DNA of 64,000 bases from Pycnococcus provasolii. Taxonomy: Eukaryota; Chlorophyta; Pseudoscourfieldiophyceae; Pseudoscourfieldiales. The notes beneath the pieces are model-generated. The model was not told where the DNA came from. It ran no database searches and was given only the letters and a program-made list of their open reading frames with translations. Where the stretch lies: positions 1 through 64,000 of the forward strand of contig CP150590.1 of NCBI GenBank assembly GCA_049487715.1. Reading direction: 5' to 3'. The translations under genes and the position numbers were made by a program. Each line of letters begins with the position of its first letter. Within the stretch, counting starts at the first letter, position 1. Positions 18,972 through 28,035 of the stretch are shown here, piece by piece.

Positions 18972-20516
18972 ATGTCGTCCGCCGAGTCCTCCGCCGCCGC
19001 TATACTCGCCGAGTACACCGCTTCGCATCCGTACCTGCTCCCTCCGACCGTCTCTCCCTCTCAGATTGCCGACGTGCGACACGCCGTGACGAGTCAGGAC
19101 TCGAATACGCCATGGCTCACGCGACTGTCTCCACTTCATGTCAGGCGCTTGCGAAACGTGCGGCGAAACACAAACAGCAGCAGCAAACCGGTCGTCGCCG
19201 TGTTCGTCGGCGGATCCATCACCGCACAGAAGGAAGGATACAGACCGCTGCTAGCAGCCTGGCTCGAGCGTACGCTCAACGCACCCGTACGCGCGCACAC
19301 GGCGGCGATCGGCAACGTCGGAAGCTCCGTGCTGTTCTTCACGCTCAACGAGTGGGTGCTTGCCTACGAGCCGGACGTCGTCGTCTTGGAGTGCTCTGTC
19401 AACGACGGCGACGCGCTCGTCGAGGGCACGAACGACGTCGCGGTGCTTCGCGCGTTTGAGGGCATTCTGCGCGCCATCAAGACGGAGCGTCCGAGCTGCG
19501 CCGTCGTGGTTGCTTCCATGCCCGTTCGCGCGGACGTTCCGTCGAGCCGACGAACGGGAACCAAGGCGTGGGTGGACGCAGCGAACAGCGACGGTGACGT
19601 TGACGCGGCGCTGTGCTATTCGACGCGCGCACCCAACCTGCACGCCAAACTAGCCGCACACTACGGATATGCGTGCGTTCGCCTCCACGCGCCGATGATT
19701 GAGCAGACGTGGTTCCCAGGTGCGTTGGATGCCATGTTTCGTGATGACTGTCATCACACTGCGCTTGGCGCCGCACTCGCCGCGTCGCTTGTTGCCGAGG
19801 CATTTTGCGTTGCTTTTGAAGACGGCGACGACGACGAGGAGGACAACAACGCGTTGTCTGTGCTGCCATCACCGTGCGAACCTCTGTACTGGACAAACGG
19901 CGCAACGCTCTCGATTGGCGAAGAGCACGTCTGCAGCGACGCGCACGGCGACGAGAACCGGCGCAGGTGGGATGTCGACCCGCTCACCGGCGCGCGGCTT
20001 GAGTGGTGGCTTCTCGACCCAAATGACGAGTGCACGGTGCACTTCGACGGCACGGGCGTCGCTCTTCTGACACACGTCGGTCCTGACGCGGGGTATCTCA
20101 GCATCTCGTTGACGCGTGACGTCGACGGGGCGGAGATTTCGCGAAAGACGCTCAACTTGTTCGATCGGTGGTGCTACTACTACCGTCTCACGGTTCTCAG
20201 CTTGGCGACGGACCTTCCGCACGGCGCGTACACGGCGCGCATGCGTTTGCTCGCAGACGCGCCTGACCGTGCCGTGTCAAAGAAGGAGGCGCCCCCTGGC
20301 GTGCAAGGTGCGTTGAAGCTGTGGCTCAGTTACGCGCTCGTGCTCGGCAAGCGCGGCGTCGAGTGCGCCGTCGGTCGTCTAGGACCACCACCTTCCTCGT
20401 TTGATTTCGAAGGAACGAAAGATGACGGCGCGAGCTTGAGTGCGCATGGAAATCGCCTCCATGCGCTCAAGAAGTACGACGACATCGACAGCGACAGCGA
20501 CGACGACGACGACTGA
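18972..20516 (+). CDS. SGNH/GDSL-family hydrolase-like protein
   Basis: The product is 514 residues. The N-terminal half has the SGNH blocks: VFVGGSITAQKEGY (about residues 77-90, Ser nucleophile in GGS), AAIGNVGSS (oxyanion Gly and Asn region), VLECSVNDGD (block with Asn), and FRDDCHHTALG (about 253-264, DxxH with His). That set supports an esterase, lipase or carbohydrate deacetylase. The C-terminal 220 residues form a beta-rich region with WWLLDPND and DRWCYYYRL, and the protein ends in a Ser/Asp run. Related two-part proteins occur in protists, but the substrate is unknown. No signal peptide is evident. TGTAAAG lies 8 bases past the stop. Confidence 0.75.
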   Translation: MSSAESSAAAILAEYTASHPYLLPPTVSPSQIADVRHAVTSQDSNTPWLTRLSPLHVRRLRNVRRNTNSSSKPVVAVFVGGSITAQKEGYRPLLAAWLERTLNAPVRAHTAAIGNVGSSVLFFTLNEWVLAYEPDVVVLECSVNDGDALVEGTNDVAVLRAFEGILRAIKTERPSCAVVVASMPVRADVPSSRRTGTKAWVDAANSDGDVDAALCYSTRAPNLHAKLAAHYGYACVRLHAPMIEQTWFPGALDAMFRDDCHHTALGAALAASLVAEAFCVAFEDGDDDEEDNNALSVLPSPCEPLYWTNGATLSIGEEHVCSDAHGDENRRRWDVDPLTGARLEWWLLDPNDECTVHFDGTGVALLTHVGPDAGYLSISLTRDVDGAEISRKTLNLFDRWCYYYRLTVLSLATDLPHGAYTARMRLLADAPDRAVSKKEAPPGVQGALKLWLSYALVLGKRGVECAVGRLGPPPSSFDFEGTKDDGASLSAHGNRLHALKKYDDIDSDSDDDDD

Positions 20517-22165
20517 AACTATTATGTAAAGCTGTATAGAACATTGTTGCTATTATCATTCATTGCTCAAGATGTTGTCATAAGCGCCCGGCCCTGGACG
20601 ATCGATGGACTCGGAAGGGAGGGAGGGAGGGAGGAGGAGTGAGACTAGCTAGCACTCACCCGAATCGTCGTGAAGAAGAAGACATGGCCAACCTTTGGAG
20701 ATAGGGCGGCATTGATTATTGCATGCATGTGTACGGCCCACGCCGAAGAAGGCCGGCGACTCTCAAGTACGTAACTCTACCGTAGTAGGAGTAGTAAGCG
20801 GTGGTAGCTTTATTATCAATGAATCGTAGTACTTAGCCCCACCCAGCTTCGTTGTCGGCGCAGTTGACAAACGCCGCGTCGCCGAGCGCATGCCGAGTTC
20901 GCCACTACTCAATGAATGATCAAGTCATGAAGATGATGATGCACCCACCCACGACTGAATGACTGACGCCATATATATATCGCCACCACCACCAGGCAAG
21001 ATGAATCATAATAATATGCTAAACAGATTAACATAATAGAGAGAGAGACAAACGATCTTGCGTGCAACAAAAAGAAGAGAGCGTAAAAACGTACTCTCGA
21101 GCGAGTGAGATCTTCTTCATTCAGGACGAGGAGTGTCCATCTGGACTGACTCCGAGTAGTCGTCTGGATGTCCAAATATGTACAGGTCTTCTCGAGAATA
21201 TTGTACATGTATTACATGCAAAGCACGCCCAGCACGCCCCTGACTGAAGGGAGTAAGGCTAGGTGTCACGCCAATGTCACGTCAATGACTCTGCCGGGCC
21301 CCCCGGGCCCTGACTTGACTTGAAGCTACGCCCTTGCACCATGACATGACTCTGACTTTGACACTGCTCTGCAAACGTTGCGTGACCTGACTTGACTTTG
21401 ACTTTGTAAATTTACTCGTGACTGTGACAAGATGTGTGACGACTCACTTGGAAACCTGGAATTTCCCTCTAAATTTCTAACCCTGAGAGAATTGCTTCAA
21501 AAGTGTGGGTCTTATGTGACAACCTTCTAAGGTGGTCAGAGATGCGTTGGCATGGCAACTCGAGCGAGTTTTTTAAGATCGCCACCTTGTATTCCCTATT
21601 GTACGAAAAGGTCGGGAAAACTAGGACGAGAACCACCACTTCCCCATGTGGTATCCCCCTCCCTGTCCTCGGGATGACTCTGTGTCAACAATAGTGCATG
21701 ACTGACTCTTGACTCGACCGTGCACAAAACCCAAATGCCTGACTTGACTTGACTCTGACTGTGTTTTATTTATGCTTGACTACTTTGACTCGTGACTCGT
21801 GACTCTCTGACACCTAGCCTTAGAAGGGAGGGGTTCGACACCCAAAATGGCCCCGGGGGGAAAGAAGGGCGAACCCGAACCCTACTACTCCTAACCCTAC
21901 TCCTCCTAACCCTACTACTCCTAACTGAAAACCCTAACCCTAACTTAAAACCCTAACCCTAACCCTAACCCTAACCTAAAACCCTAACATAAAACCCTAA
22001 CCCAATCCCAACTACCCTCCTCCCATTTCCTGTGACCCCTAAAAGCCTATTGGGACAACGACGCCCATGGTAGTTTGTTTTTTTCCACCCAAGTTTTGAC
22101 ACACTCATTTCCGTCTGCGCCCTTCGAAGTGCCTAATAATATTTTAAATATTTCATAATAAGGCA
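20517..22165. other. Long spacer with TGACT-rich and telomere-like repeats
   Basis: This is 1.65 kb without a supported gene. Near 20610-20640 there is a GGGA run. From about 21250 to 21830 the words TGACTTGACT, TGACTCTGACT and GTGACTCGTGACT recur irregularly. Telomere-like repeats follow at 21888-22008. TATATATA occurs near 20970. Confidence 0.6.
21888..22008. repeat. Interstitial telomere-like repeats
   Basis: CCCTAA units alternate with variants such as CCTACTACTCCTAA and CTAAAACCCTAA. The orientation is the same as at the chromosome end. Confidence 0.85.
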
Positions 22166-23482
22166 ATGCTGCGTCCGCTCCGACGAGTCTTCAAGGAGCA
22201 GCGTTTTGAATCTGTATTTCAAACTCATATTAAGACAGCTGGCTTTTCTTCCATCTCACCATTCGTTGGGTCTTTGAGGCCACGTTCCCGTTCCCTGGGT
22301 TTATGCAACTCTTTTGGCGCAGTCCCTGGGCGAGTCGTCTGCGCGGCGGCGATGGCACCACCACCACCACCACCACCACCTCCTCCTCCTTCAACATCAT
22401 CATACCCAGGCTGTTCATTCGTCGCATTCCCGTTTGCGCGAACACTCTTCACGCCTTCTGTGATATCTCACTCTCCTTGTCAGGCTCATTCACGTTCGCG
22501 AAGCGATAATGTCTCCGCCGCGCTGTGCTTACGCTGTCCGGATAAGCCGGGAATCGTCAGCGCACTCTCCGCGTGCATATCCCACAACGGCGGGAACCTG
22601 ACATCTCTAGACACGTTCGTCGACCACCCGCCCGCATACGCGTTCCCTCACCTGGAAAACGAAAACGGGGGGCCGTCGTTCGTCGCACGTGCCGTGTTCG
22701 AGTACGATCCCGCGCAGTGGAAAGAACAACAAGTCAAGGAGGCGTTCGGCGCAATCTCGAAAGAATTTCAAGCGTCCGTCTTCAAACTGCAGTTTGGAAC
22801 GCAGGAACACGTTCCGCGCATCGCCGTGCTCGCTGGACCAACCGCGCACTGCCTGATTGACCTCCTGCAGAGGTACCAGGCGGGAACGCTTCCTGTGCGA
22901 ATCACCGCGGTGATTTCCAACCACTCGCTCGACAAACTCGACCACAACAACGGGTACGTCAAAGGCGCGCTCGAGAGCTTGAAGATACCGTTCCACCACT
23001 TTGCAACGTCGAGCAAGCCGACGCCGACGCCGACGCCGGCTGCGGAAGATGGGCTGTGCGTGCACAGGCGCGAGCCTGAGATTCTGAAGGTTCTGAATGC
23101 ACTCGACGCGCCGACGGACTTTCTCGTGCTCGCGAGGTACATGCAGGTGCTCTCTCCCTCGTTCTTGGATGCATACGGCCGAGACGTCGTCAACATACAC
23201 CACGGCCTGCTTCCTTCGTTCAAGGGTGGCCATCCGTACCGGCAGGCGTACGCCGCGGGCGTTCGCATCATAGGTGCGACGGCGCACTTCGTGACTGCGC
23301 AGCTCGACGAAGGTCCGATCATTGCGCAGAATGCCGTGGCTGTGACGCACCGCGAGTCCCTGGACGGCATCAAGGACATCAGCGAGGGTCTCGAGCGCGA
23401 GACGTTGTCGTACGCGGTGAGTTTGGTTGCGAATGCGCGCGTCGTGCGCATTTCGCTCAACCGTCTCGCGGTGATGAACTAA
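22166..23482 (+). CDS. purU: Formyltetrahydrofolate deformylase
   Basis: The product is 438 residues. The first 90 or so (Arg/Ser-rich, then a Pro run of about 13) resemble an organelle leader, as in plant mitochondrial PURU. An ACT domain follows (about 112-180: CLRCPDKPGIVSALSACI, NGGNLTSLDTFVD), then a formyl-transferase-fold catalytic domain (about 205-430). The catalytic trio is present: Asn in VNIHHGLLPSFKGGHPY, His in IGATAHFVT, Asp in LDEGPIIAQ. It releases formate from 10-formyl-THF and so sets the one-carbon balance. A Thr-Pro repeat (PTPTPTPA) is inserted near 285. Two TGTAA motifs follow the stop within about 45 bases. Confidence 0.92.
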   Translation: MLRPLRRVFKEQRFESVFQTHIKTAGFSSISPFVGSLRPRSRSLGLCNSFGAVPGRVVCAAAMAPPPPPPPPPPPSTSSYPGCSFVAFPFARTLFTPSVISHSPCQAHSRSRSDNVSAALCLRCPDKPGIVSALSACISHNGGNLTSLDTFVDHPPAYAFPHLENENGGPSFVARAVFEYDPAQWKEQQVKEAFGAISKEFQASVFKLQFGTQEHVPRIAVLAGPTAHCLIDLLQRYQAGTLPVRITAVISNHSLDKLDHNNGYVKGALESLKIPFHHFATSSKPTPTPTPAAEDGLCVHRREPEILKVLNALDAPTDFLVLARYMQVLSPSFLDAYGRDVVNIHHGLLPSFKGGHPYRQAYAAGVRIIGATAHFVTAQLDEGPIIAQNAVAVTHRESLDGIKDISEGLERETLSYAVSLVANARVVRISLNRLAVMN

Positions 23483-23624
23483 ACGAAATGAAATTAAAAT
23501 GTATGTACTGTAACGTTACGTGTAAAAATATTTCGCTTTTATTACTAAAGATGTATTTTTTTTTGTTGAAAGAAAAGAAAAACGGTTCCCCAATCCCAAA
23601 GTCCAAACCCACATATTTTGTTAT

Positions 23625-24329
23625 TTACTCCTCCGTCGCGGCAACTTCCTCAACAACGGCAGGCGCGGGTGCGGCTTTGACCGCCTCGGGCATGCCAAAG
23701 TACGGCGTGTTGGTTTCCTCGCCAAACTCCTTGAGGAACACGCTGAGCTGCTTACCCCTCGGGATGGACTCCGTGGGGCTGTCTCCCCCGAGCGCGCCTA
23801 GGCCGATGTACACGAGTGCTCCGCTGGCTGCGAGTGCAACTGCGCTGTAGATGAGGCTTCCTCCCCCTCGTGCTTCGTCCGTCGCGGAACCCTGCACGTA
23901 AACCTTAGGTTCGACGCTGAATATGTTCTGTTGTCCCGCTGAGTCCTCCTCGAGGTACCCGAGTCCCGCCCTTGAAGATGTACTTCCAATGGCACTTCCC
24001 AGATCCATTTGCGTCGACGGAATCTCCACGACACGATCAGGCTCAGAGGCTGGCACGGGCTCAGGAACGGGCGGAGGAGTCACGGGCACATCAACGGAGG
24101 TTTCCGTTGACGATGATCCGGATGAAGACGAATCCCCTTCTCCTGAGGACGAAGATCGGCACACAAGCAAGCGCCGAGGAAGCGCAGGATACATGACATG
24201 AATGGACGAGCCAGATGGACGAGGGCCTTTACGAGTCAATGAAGATGAGAACGATCTCACAGCAGGAACAGCAGAAGAAGAAGGCTTATTACACTTCACA
24301 ACACACCCAGAGGGCATGATCGGCGCCAT
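23625..24329 (-). CDS. Predicted plastid single-span membrane protein, family unknown
   Basis: The product is 234 residues from ATG 24329 (the frame is open to 24452). The N-terminus is rich in Ser, Arg and Pro with few acidic residues, like a transit peptide. A Ser/Glu/Pro-rich linker follows (about 60-110), then QQNIFSVEPKVYVQGSATDE, one hydrophobic span (GGSLIYSAVALAASGALVYIG, about 161-181), and a short tail with FLKEFGEETNTPYFGMPEAV. The compact conserved-looking segment on both sides of the span suggests a thylakoid or envelope component. I do not recognise the family. Confidence 0.6.
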   Translation of the reverse strand: MAPIMPSGCVVKCNKPSSSAVPAVRSFSSSLTRKGPRPSGSSIHVMYPALPRRLLVCRSSSSGEGDSSSSGSSSTETSVDVPVTPPPVPEPVPASEPDRVVEIPSTQMDLGSAIGSTSSRAGLGYLEEDSAGQQNIFSVEPKVYVQGSATDEARGGGSLIYSAVALAASGALVYIGLGALGGDSPTESIPRGKQLSVFLKEFGEETNTPYFGMPEAVKAAPAPAVVEEVAATEE

Positions 24330-24758
24330 CGAGCAATAGTGGGTTTGGAGCACCGCGGGGGGGAGGGCGGAGAGGGAGCCGTGTGGTCTCGTCCCCCGAG
24401 GCCCCCCCAAATCAAAACGCAAAACGCAAAAGAGGAAAAATGTGAGGCTCAAGATAACCGGTTGGGTTTAATTGGGGAACCCCCCGGGGGGGATACCGGT
24501 TCGACCTAAGTCCGTTGGGATGGGCGGTGCGCTTAAGGTTAGTAAAAATAGTAGGCGTGCGGGGTTTTAAAATTCAGGCGCCCGGGGGGGTGGGAAATTC
24601 ATTCGGGGTTAGTAGTAGGGTACATAGTTCAGTTCGTTTTGTCTATGCCTGCCTAAGTGCCTGGTGAAAGGTCCATAATAAGGTCTGTAAGGACGAGTCC
24701 CAGTTAGTTGGACAAATATTATTACGATTAATTAGACTAGGGAGGAATGTGAGAAATC
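24330..24758. other. G-rich intergenic spacer
   Basis: Holds several runs of seven or more G or C bases (near 24357, 24481, 24585). I see no gene. Confidence 0.4.
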
Positions 24759-25565
24759 TCAGCAGGCCAAAACACCCATGATGGCGGTGGACGTACAAGC
24801 AAGACAAAGCACAAAGACACTACTACCTTTAAGGCTGGCGCCGCTGCTCGTCGGGGTCGAGGTCGAGGCCGAGGTCGTCGTCAGCGCGGACGTTGTTGTT
24901 GGCGTGCCAGCACCTTCCGCTTTCGCGGTCGTCGTCGTCGTGGGTACTTCTTTGAGGAGAACCGTGGTTTTGCCGACGGCGACGTTGTAGAAGTGCAGCG
25001 AGCCGTCGGTTTGGAGGCACCTGCTTGCGCCCATAACAGGCCCCACCTTCATGAAGATGCAAGTCGCGTTGTACGTGCCCGCCGGATTAATGGCGACACA
25101 TTTGGGAAATGCGCCGGCGTTGAAGTCTATGCATCCGTTTTCCGTCGTTCCGTCAAGGCGCATGAAGTCGTGAATGTAGAACAGGTCGCCGGCACCGGGT
25201 CCGGATATCGTGAGTCGATCGGCGCACTGTTCAATCCTCTGCATGTACATGCCGTCATCCGAATTCCACGTTCCTCTCAAGTCAGGCACGCCCTGGAGGA
25301 TCGGCTCCGTGCATTTGGAAATCACAGGAGGTGGAAATTCGCTTAAACCACAGGTAACATTTGTAGAATCTCCCGAAGGCTGAGATATTGAAGAACCACG
25401 AGGAATCTCAAGAGAGCTCACTATTAATTTCTCAGCATAACAACACGTCTGAGCCTGAAACATAATGAAAACGACAGAAAGTGTGACCACCAACATAAAG
25501 TCTCCTCTGAAAGAAAGATGCGATGAAAGGAGGCCGCCACCTCTGCTGATGCGCATGATCATCAT
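24759..25565 (-). CDS. Probable GPI-anchored secreted protein, family unknown
   Basis: The product is 268 residues from the first ATG at 25565. A signal peptide or signal anchor (MLVVTLSVVFIMFQAQTCCYA, about 24-44) is followed by a Cys-containing domain (about 70-200) with PDLRGTWNSDDGMYMQRIEQC and DLFYIHDFMRLDGT. A Thr/Ser/Ala mucin-like stretch (about 205-245) follows. The last 20 residues are hydrophobic (FVLCLACTSTAIMGVLAC), the layout of a GPI-attachment signal. The Cys residues probably pair outside the cell. Function unknown. Confidence 0.65.
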   Translation of the reverse strand: MMIMRISRGGGLLSSHLSFRGDFMLVVTLSVVFIMFQAQTCCYAEKLIVSSLEIPRGSSISQPSGDSTNVTCGLSEFPPPVISKCTEPILQGVPDLRGTWNSDDGMYMQRIEQCADRLTISGPGAGDLFYIHDFMRLDGTTENGCIDFNAGAFPKCVAINPAGTYNATCIFMKVGPVMGASRCLQTDGSLHFYNVAVGKTTVLLKEVPTTTTTAKAEGAGTPTTTSALTTTSASTSTPTSSGASLKGSSVFVLCLACTSTAIMGVLAC

Positions 25566-26210
25566 GGTGATAATAAGAAAGATAGATTATTAATATATAC
25601 GGTTTCAGCCACTTACGACGTGTGTTAGTGAGAAATGAAACTGAAAATAATGAGCACTCCTGGGAGAGGAGGGAGGGAATGAGCAAGCCTTGTATTGTAG
25701 TACCAACTCACCCCTGATGTTGCCACTCAACGCTGCTCAGGACTAAGACGAGAACGTTCGTCGTTCTGAATGGTCGTTCCCCCACCCCAAAACGTTCGGG
25801 TTTTGAGATGGGAACAGAAGATGGGAACCCCCAAACAACCTCCCCAAACAGTCGTGTTCTGTCGTGTTCGGGGTTTTACAAGTCTTGTACCAAAACCCCA
25901 AAATACTACTGACCCCGAGTTCCTCCCAAGTTCCTCCCGTCACCCTTTGCTTTTGATTTCCACCGCTCAAATCGCTCGATCCCTCCCTGCTTGATCCTTG
26001 AGGGAGGGCTCATCCCCTCAGGGGCCTTGATCCACATCGGCCCCACCACAAGACCCAGAAGATATCTCACCCCAAACAGCGTCCCCCTCCCCCTCACGGA
26101 CCTCCCACAACCCAACCCCACCGTATCCGTCCGTCCGACTCACACACACACATCATCAGCACAACACAACAACAGGTATCTACACGTATCTGTGTCTGTG
26201 TCAGTGAACC
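25566..26210. other. Divergent intergenic region upstream of the AGPase gene
   Basis: Lies between two genes that point away from each other, so it should contain both promoters. A CA/AC-rich stretch at 26080-26205 probably forms the AGPase 5' UTR. I see no other gene. Confidence 0.4.
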
Positions 26211-27719
26211 ATGCCGTCCATGACTTCGTCCATCTCGCTCAGCTCCCACGGGAAGACATTGCGTTCGTGCCAAGGATTTGTGCGTCGTAACAGCAGCCTT
26301 CGTCGTACTCAGACGTCAGCGTCGTCGTCTTCTTCAGCATCTGTCGTGAACGCATCATCGACGACGACCGCCCCCTCAGATAACTTGATCATGGCGCGAT
26401 CCGTCAGTCAGGGTGTTGCGGCGGTGATCCTCGGGGGAGGGGCGGGAACGCGACTCTACCCGCTCACCAAGCAGCGCGCGAAACCTGCCGTGCCCATCGG
26501 AGGAGCGTACAGGCTCATCGACATTCCCATGTCCAACTGCATAAACAGCGGAATCTCCAAGATTTACATACTCACGCAGTTCAACAGCACGTCGCTCAAC
26601 CGACACCTCGCGCGAACGTACAACTTTCAGGGAAGCATCGGAAGCTCCGGGTTCGTCGAAGTGCTCGCAGCCACGCAAACGCCTGGCGCGGGTGGAAAGG
26701 AGTGGTTCCAGGGTACCGCCGACGCCGTCAGGCAGTACGTCTGGCTCTTCGAGGATGTCAAGAACAAGTCCGTCGAGGATGTCGTCATCCTCTCAGGGGA
26801 CCACCTCTACCGCATGGACTACATGCAGTTCGTGCAGGCGCACCGAAACGCTGACGCAGACATCACCGTCTCCGCACTTCCGATGGACGACTCGCGTGCC
26901 ACGGACTTTGGACTCATGAAGATTGACGACTCGGGACGCATCATCGACTTTGCCGAGAAGCCCACGGGAGACGAACTCAAGGCGATGCAGGTGGACACAA
27001 CCGTGCTCGGACTCACCGCGGAAGAGGCGAAGGCGATGCCGTACATCGCGTCCATGGGCATCTACGTCTTCAAGAAGACCGCGCTCGTCGAACTGCTCAA
27101 GGACAAAATGCCCGACTCGAACGACTTTGGTGGCGAAATCATTCCCACCGCCGCGGAGAGCGGATACAAAGTGCAGTGCTACCTCTTCAACGACTACTGG
27201 GAGGACATCGGTACCATCAAGTCGTTCTTCGAGGCGAACCTCGCACTCGCACAGCAGCCGCCGCGCTTCGAGTTCTACGACGCGGAGAACCCCATCTACA
27301 CGTCGCCGCGTTTCCTCCCACCGGCAAAGATCACGCAGTGCAAGATGAGCCAGTCCATCGTCAGCCACGGCGTGGACATGTCGGACTGCATCGTCGAAAA
27401 CTCCATCATCGGACTGCGCAGCCGCATTGGCAAGGGTGCGGACATCCGCGACACGATGGTCATCGGCGCAGACTACTACGAAAGCGAGGAGGACCGAGCA
27501 CAGCTCCTCGCGTCTGGAGGTGTTCCGGTGGGCATTGGCGAGGGATCGACGATCCGCAACTGTATTGTGGACAAGAATGCTCGCATCGGCAAAAACTGCG
27601 TCCTCGTGAACAAGGAGGGCATCGAGGAGGCGAACATGGAGGACCAGGGATTCTATATCCGCAGCGGCATCGTCACGGTGCTGCGCAACGCCGTGATTGC
27701 CGACGGAACCGTGCTGTAA
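26211..27719 (+). CDS. APS1: ADP-glucose pyrophosphorylase small (catalytic) subunit, plastid
   Basis: The product is 502 residues. A Ser/Thr/Arg-rich transit peptide of about 60 residues precedes the nucleotidyltransferase domain ([20 protein letters not shown]). Other family landmarks are [68 protein letters not shown] and [13 protein letters not shown], then a left-handed beta-helix ending [20 protein letters not shown]. The match to plant and algal small subunits continues to the last residue. It makes ADP-glucose from glucose-1-phosphate and ATP, the committed step of starch synthesis. The large subunit is not in this window. The stop codon is itself part of a TGTAA. Confidence 0.96.
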   Translation: MPSMTSSISLSSHGKTLRSCQGFVRRNSSLRRTQTSASSSSSASVVNASSTTTAPSDNLIMARSVSQGVAAVILGGGAGTRLYPLTKQRAKPAVPIGGAYRLIDIPMSNCINSGISKIYILTQFNSTSLNRHLARTYNFQGSIGSSGFVEVLAATQTPGAGGKEWFQGTADAVRQYVWLFEDVKNKSVEDVVILSGDHLYRMDYMQFVQAHRNADADITVSALPMDDSRATDFGLMKIDDSGRIIDFAEKPTGDELKAMQVDTTVLGLTAEEAKAMPYIASMGIYVFKKTALVELLKDKMPDSNDFGGEIIPTAAESGYKVQCYLFNDYWEDIGTIKSFFEANLALAQQPPRFEFYDAENPIYTSPRFLPPAKITQCKMSQSIVSHGVDMSDCIVENSIIGLRSRIGKGADIRDTMVIGADYYESEEDRAQLLASGGVPVGIGEGSTIRNCIVDKNARIGKNCVLVNKEGIEEANMEDQGFYIRSGIVTVLRNAVIADGTVL

Positions 27720-28035
27720 ATGGTGTGAACCCCCCACACACACCACCCCCTCAAAACATCCTATACGAGAAGGAAGGAAGGGAGAGGAGGAGGAACAACG
27801 CACGCGGAGACGGTGAAGGTTGATGATGATTTTCATCAAGGGTAAAAAAAATTAGAAAATAAATAAACTGCATCTTACTACATGCGTACTTTGTTGTTTT
27901 GTCCCATATGAATTTCTAATCCGAAAAAAATCCTAGTAGTGTTATACACGTGGGCGACTTTTCTATAAACAAGATGCTCGCACGCCTGCAAGCAAGGCTG
28001 GTTTCGTCACCGCGCTTACCTAAATCTTCTAATAA

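Noticed and set aside
22225-22452. Minus-strand Gly- or Val-rich small frames opposite PurU
   Set aside because: They reflect the CCA/CCT run that encodes the Pro stretch of the PurU leader.
26793-27839. A 348-codon minus-strand frame over AGPase
   Set aside because: Antisense shadow of a GC-rich gene. Composition is His/Arg/Val/Leu without any domain.
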